From the NCBI GenBank assembly GCA_947085035.1, contig CAMTUW010000022.1, forward strand, positions 1 through 15,963: DNA of 15,963 bases. Reading direction: 5' to 3'. Of this stretch, positions 13,701 through 15,963 are shown one piece after another. A program made the position numbers and the translations under genes. Position 1 is the stretch's first letter. Each line of letters opens with the position of its first letter. The notes beneath the pieces were generated by a model, which saw only the letters and a list, made by a program, of their open reading frames with translations, ran no database searches and was not told the origin of the DNA. The stretch is from CAMTUW01 sp947085035 (GTDB lineage: Bacteria; Actinomycetota; Coriobacteriia; Anaerosomatales; PHET01).

Positions 13701-15963
13701 GCACCGAAACGCCCCCGGGTGCAACCTCACTGGGTGCCACGTCTACACCAGCCAGGCCGCAAAGCCCACGATCAGGTCCTGCGGCGTCGGCGGCTCCTGT
13801 CACAGCGCCTACACGAAGGACACGCACCTCCATAACGGTGACGCGGCGAAGCACCAGTCCACGACGCTCACCCAGGCGAACGCGACGCAGTTCGGTATCG
13901 CTTGCGGCTCGTGTCACGACATCCGCAACAGCAACTCGAGCCTGACCCTCGAGCACTCGCTTGCGACCTCCGCGAAGTCGATCAGCGCCAACGTCTGTCT
14001 GAACTGTCACAACAACCCTGTCGCGACGACGGCTGTGAACAACAACTGGTCGGCCAAGGACACCACAGACGCCTGCGCCGCGTGTCACACCGGCTCGCTA
14101 GCGATCCACGCCGACGCGAACCCGACCGCGCATAGCACCGCCCCCAACGCCGACTGCGCCTCGACCGGCGTCGGCTGTCACAACACCGCTGACCTGAGTT
14201 CGGTCGGCGCCACCGCGACCGCGACCAACACCGTCATCCACAACAGCTGCCTGCGCTGCCATGACCGCGGCGGCGTCTCCTCCTGGACGCCAGCGATGAT
14301 CGGGACGTCGGGCAACATGAGCTACGACCCGGCCGCCAAGCGCTGCGGCGAGGCCACCGGCTGTCACAACAGCGCGTCGTACAACCCGGCGAGCGGCTTC
14401 CACCGCATCGGCCGCAGTGACGCGGTCACCGGCACCGACATCAAACACCGCGACCCGTCCATGACCACGACGATCGCCGCGGGTGCGGGCGCCGCCTGCT
14501 CGGCGTGCCACTCCTCCACGCTCGCCCCCTCGCACGCCACGACGCTGACCGCGTGGGCGAACCCCTGCACGGGCTGTCACAACTCGCCGCTCGCCGCCAA
14601 CGTCTCCCCGACGCAGGTCAAGAGCCACTGGACGAATGATGACTGCGGTGACTGCCACGTGGCGGGTGCCTCGGCCGTCAAGATCCCGAACATGCACTCG
14701 CGCTACGCAGGCGTAACCCACACGGCCACACCGGCGGCGGGTAACACCTGCGATGCAGGCTGCCACCCGCAGTTCGCCACCCACGAGATGGGCGACATCC
14801 ACGACGCGCGTCCGGCCGGCTGCGGCATCACGGGATGCCATGCCGTCGACAAGCCCATGGGCTTCGCGTCCAAGACCTGCGGCGGCACGAGTTCGTGTCA
14901 CACGGGCTACAACGACGCCCACCGGTCGCGTGACCACACCTACACGGTGGCAAGCGACTACACCCAGAGCGCCGACGTCGTGGCGAGCGAGGCCGGCTGC
15001 TCGAACTCGGGCGCGGGCTGCCACGGCAGCGTCGGTGCCGGGCGCGAGGCAGTCGACGACTTCCACGCGGCCAGGACCGCTGGCTGTACGGCCACCGACA
15101 AGTGCCACGGTAGCCCGACGATGACGCCCGCCTGGAAGGCCGGCGGCTCAGGCATGGACTGCGTCCGCTGCCACAACGCCAACTTCACGAACGCCAGCGA
15201 CACCATGCCGCTGTCTGACATCCGTTCGGCCGGGCACTACGACAGCGTGCTGCACGTCGCCACGAGCGGCCTCGCCACCATCACGGCCGGCGGCACCAGC
15301 GGCGCGACGTGCGGCTTCTGTCACAACCTGAGCCTCAAGGACGCCCACGGCGCGGCCCGCACGGGCTTCAGCTCCACGACGCGCGGCACCTACGTGACGT
15401 GCCAGGAGTGCCACACCTACAACATCAACGTGATCTCCCAAGTCAAGACCGCCAGCTGGACCAACAACAACTGCGTCGACTGCCACACCGTGGGCGTCCT
15501 GGGCGCGACACGCGTGCTCAACCACGCGAGCATCGTCGCGACGAACATCCCGAGCGCGGTGGGCACCTCGACCTCGCAGGGCAACTGCGGATCGAGCGGC
15601 GCGAACTGCCACGGGACCTGGAACCTCCATCAGCTGCACCGGGGCGACGGCCAGGGCGCTGATCCCGGCTGCGCCGGTGGCGCCGGCGCGCGCGCCTGCC
15701 ACAGCAACACCACGCAGGCAGGGCGTCCCACGACCAAGAACTGCGACACGTGCCACGTGGGCTACGGCACGGGCCACTACAGCGCCACGCTGCACCAGAC
15801 CACCACCCAGGGCCCGCTCAACGAGACCCTCGGCGGCCAGACGATCGCGTGCGCCACGTGCCACGTGACGAGTTCGGGCACGGTCCTGCAGCTGCGCATC
15901 TCCCACGAGGCGACGTACGCGACGCTGCCGAGCGTGGCCACCACCTCGGCCACGGTCCCGGGC
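10786..15963 (+). CDS. Giant secreted multiheme c-type cytochrome, 3' end beyond window
   Basis: The frame is open for 1,726 codons from the ATG at 10786 (ribosome site AAAGGTGG, 6 nt upstream) to the window edge with no stop. Residues 1-28 are a Sec signal peptide (MVRRI, hydrophobic core, cleavage after ASA). Fifty C-Xn-CH sites follow. Twenty-eight are CX2CH (first at Cys35), 2 are CX3CH, 6 CX4CH, 5 CX5CH, 6 CX6CH, 1 CX8CH and 2 CX9CH. CX2CH, and some longer variants, attach heme c covalently, so the protein should carry at least 28 and perhaps 50 hemes, enough for long-range electron transfer at or beyond the cell surface. Many isolated His residues could be distal ligands. Residues 240-362 are a heme-free beta domain. 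A module is repeated about five times after residue 630. There is no membrane anchor in the visible part. The natural substrate is unknown; metal, mineral or intercellular electron transfer is inference. Confidence 0.93.
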   Translation, partial: MVRRIWLAVAATACALAFALSAPGTASAVHTNAECALCHGPSSINSDADFTASPVDRNTVCRKCHLDSLVGTHPNHYAGGDCSSICHRDWGPSLAANVPTHLSPGGAFASSDSQNMSPFLLHSIHMTPRWMANVTTANSKCGSCHAAAACTACHDNSVGLDASHTLHGTSITRGWASAIATPWVGNVSPGVTSSQAEDTMRRDEPVLCGATGCHDISGIVASEPFLMDSFNHPAYPGGYVQTTVTRTGTWREIISTNYSLQRQATSNSTTSRFSITFNGERVTLVSDLDPYRGIVEISINGVPVATVDQYSAVTRFQRPVWTSGDLGPGPHTITVRPTGTRNPSSRATHITIDQIKVYATASDTISSDCYSCHPIQGDDDHGGEHPGPGFTFTHDMTQTINATNVWSTGYGNLSCDRCHQTPLRNEHNRPTSSRGGAPDSCGVCHPTYAGYTWSGSYSVTDGCNFSQCHASASPRETHGQFASKHTTVSAGQSPACSSCHAGDLRVAHNNPIAGNGKVETNSCLACHGATRLETTRSCSGNKADSSSCHIGGYNAINTHAIKSPVSHEASRAGKPFSRAYQAVADHDDGGFECAACHSSALIPAHSGSPAVGCSTGGAGGKGCHLDTDYNSIVVAAAGWTSRKCSDCHSYGVKRSHDNTLTPHLVASNGCAGTGANCHNSNDLWALHARSQAGAAPKYQNCLNAGCHTTLDRRPTVNVANACGSTSTGCHTGFAPDHTGTFGHTFTAGSYYNSATETGCTFQTGCHNAGSASTADFAAPHHPSTGCLSGACHGSNPSKPSFTGILPTDCQECHAPGSFSGSAYQGAAARTNLTAAPAAGGHYNVPAHTATGMSSAVTAGGSAAAQCGQCHSPSVGGSTPGLMNQHTNITIAGSPYGSALSCGECHGDTRSKGNAQVIAKWANDTCVDCHSAGGTGSTAPLSHAIAAPVVPEVTTTCGATGINCHNTTDLHALHRNAPGCNLTGCHVYTSQAAKPTIRSCGVGGSCHSAYTKDTHLHNGDAAKHQSTTLTQANATQFGIACGSCHDIRNSNSSLTLEHSLATSAKSISANVCLNCHNNPVATTAVNNNWSAKDTTDACAACHTGSLAIHADANPTAHSTAPNADCASTGVGCHNTADLSSVGATATATNTVIHNSCLRCHDRGGVSSWTPAMIGTSGNMSYDPAAKRCGEATGCHNSASYNPASGFHRIGRSDAVTGTDIKHRDPSMTTTIAAGAGAACSACHSSTLAPSHATTLTAWANPCTGCHNSPLAANVSPTQVKSHWTNDDCGDCHVAGASAVKIPNMHSRYAGVTHTATPAAGNTCDAGCHPQFATHEMGDIHDARPAGCGITGCHAVDKPMGFASKTCGGTSSCHTGYNDAHRSRDHTYTVASDYTQSADVVASEAGCSNSGAGCHGSVGAGREAVDDFHAARTAGCTATDKCHGSPTMTPAWKAGGSGMDCVRCHNANFTNASDTMPLSDIRSAGHYDSVLHVATSGLATITAGGTSGATCGFCHNLSLKDAHGAARTGFSSTTRGTYVTCQECHTYNINVISQVKTASWTNNNCVDCHTVGVLGATRVLNHASIVATNIPSAVGTSTSQGNCGSSGANCHGTWNLHQLHRGDGQGADPGCAGGAGARACHSNTTQAGRPTTKNCDTCHVGYGTGHYSATLHQTTTQGPLNETLGGQTIACATCHVTSSGTVLQLRISHEATYATLPSVATTSATVPG
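11503..11871 (+). other. Carbohydrate-binding-like beta domain inside the multiheme cytochrome
   Basis: Between heme site 6 (CGATGCH, Cys208) and site 7 (CYSCH, Cys369) about 160 residues carry no Cys. They contain 'RFSITFNGERVTLVSDLDPY', 'RGIVEISINGVPVATVDQYS', 'LGPGPHTITVRPTGTRNPSS' and 'ITIDQIKVYA'. The pattern R-G-x-V-x-I-x-I-N-G-V-P-V-A-T-V-D-x-Y-S, then G-L-x-P-G-x-H-T-I-T-V, is that of galactose-binding-like or CBM-like beta-sandwich domains common in secreted actinobacterial proteins. It may hold the cytochrome to cell-wall or exopolysaccharide glycans. Confidence 0.7.
12700..15900 (+). repeat. About five degenerate repeats of a multiheme module in the cytochrome
   Basis: A motif W-[TSA]-x(3,7)-C-x-x-C-H recurs at Trp639, Trp920, Trp1088, Trp1282 and Trp1558, in the clearest copies as WxNxxCxDCHxxG. 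After each, 31-43 residues on, comes a long-spaced site (CX6CH at Cys670, 956, 1124 and 1601; CX3CH at Cys1322), usually followed by an Asn/His-rich 'DLHxLHR'-like stretch, a GCxxxGCH site and a CGxxxSCH site. Repeats are 168-281 residues apart because some carry extra hemes. They are recognisable at protein level only, so the duplication is old. Confidence 0.7.

Noticed and set aside
14098..15906. Long minus-strand open frames (336 and 252 codons) opposite the cytochrome
   Set aside because: They are Ala/Arg/Val/Gly-rich translations of the complement of a high-GC gene with strong third-position bias. They have no ribosome sites or motifs, while the plus frame carries regularly spaced C-Xn-CH sites.

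Overview
The window is high-GC DNA in which nearly every base is assigned. It suggests an anaerobic, high-GC actinobacterial lineage. A very large multiheme c-type cytochrome next to surface-polysaccharide genes and several toxin-antitoxin (TA) pairs would suit cytochrome-rich Coriobacteriia-like actinobacteria, but the taxonomic guess rests on gene content and composition only. No tRNA, rRNA, CRISPR array or transposase was seen, and no gap between genes exceeds about 210 bases.

Left part (1-6659, mostly minus strand): a surface-glycan locus. Read in the direction of transcription it holds a CapE/WbjB-type UDP-GlcNAc 4,6-dehydratase/5-epimerase (6659-5604), then, after an interruption, a WecB/WbvD-type UDP-sugar 2-epimerase (4415-3339), an RmlD-like 4-keto reductase (3342-2467), a GT4 glycosyltransferase (2454-1327), a GT2 glycosyltransferase (1334-465) and the N-terminal part of another GT4 (465-1, cut by the window edge). 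The last five are packed with overlaps or a 12-nt gap and read as one operon. The three sugar-nucleotide enzymes match the UDP-GlcNAc to UDP-L-QuiNAc/L-RhaNAc route, and the glycosyltransferases would then use the product. The interruption is a complete yefM-yoeB pair with a double GTAC-core operator and a divergent orphan HTH gene (5067-5594).

Middle (6780-8659, plus strand): a tandem duplication of an mqsR-mqsA cassette with an exact 995-bp period. Each copy has its own near-consensus promoter and an identical 8-bp-stem inverted repeat over the 5' leader and Shine-Dalgarno. The copies are diverging: the toxins differ mainly in residues 25-58, and the first antitoxin has Cys where the DNA-contacting Arg of E. 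coli MqsA (R101) would be.

Next (8729-9885, plus strand): two short genes overlapping by 4 nt. Each looks like the N-terminal domain of a GT-B glycosyltransferase joined directly to the last helix of such enzymes, without the nucleotide-sugar-binding domain. A lipoprotein gene follows (9997-10578).

Right part (10786 to the edge, plus strand): one reading frame open for 1,726 codons to the window end. It starts with a Sec signal peptide and has 50 C-Xn-CH heme-attachment-like sites: 28 canonical CX2CH and 22 with n = 3, 4, 5, 6, 8 or 9. A heme-free beta-rich, carbohydrate-binding-like domain sits near residues 240-362, and a multiheme module is repeated about five times. A perfect TGTGA-N6-TCACA palindrome (CRP/FNR-type) and a leader hairpin lie upstream. 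This giant cytochrome, the tandem mqsRA pair and the paired half-glycosyltransferases are the most unusual items here.
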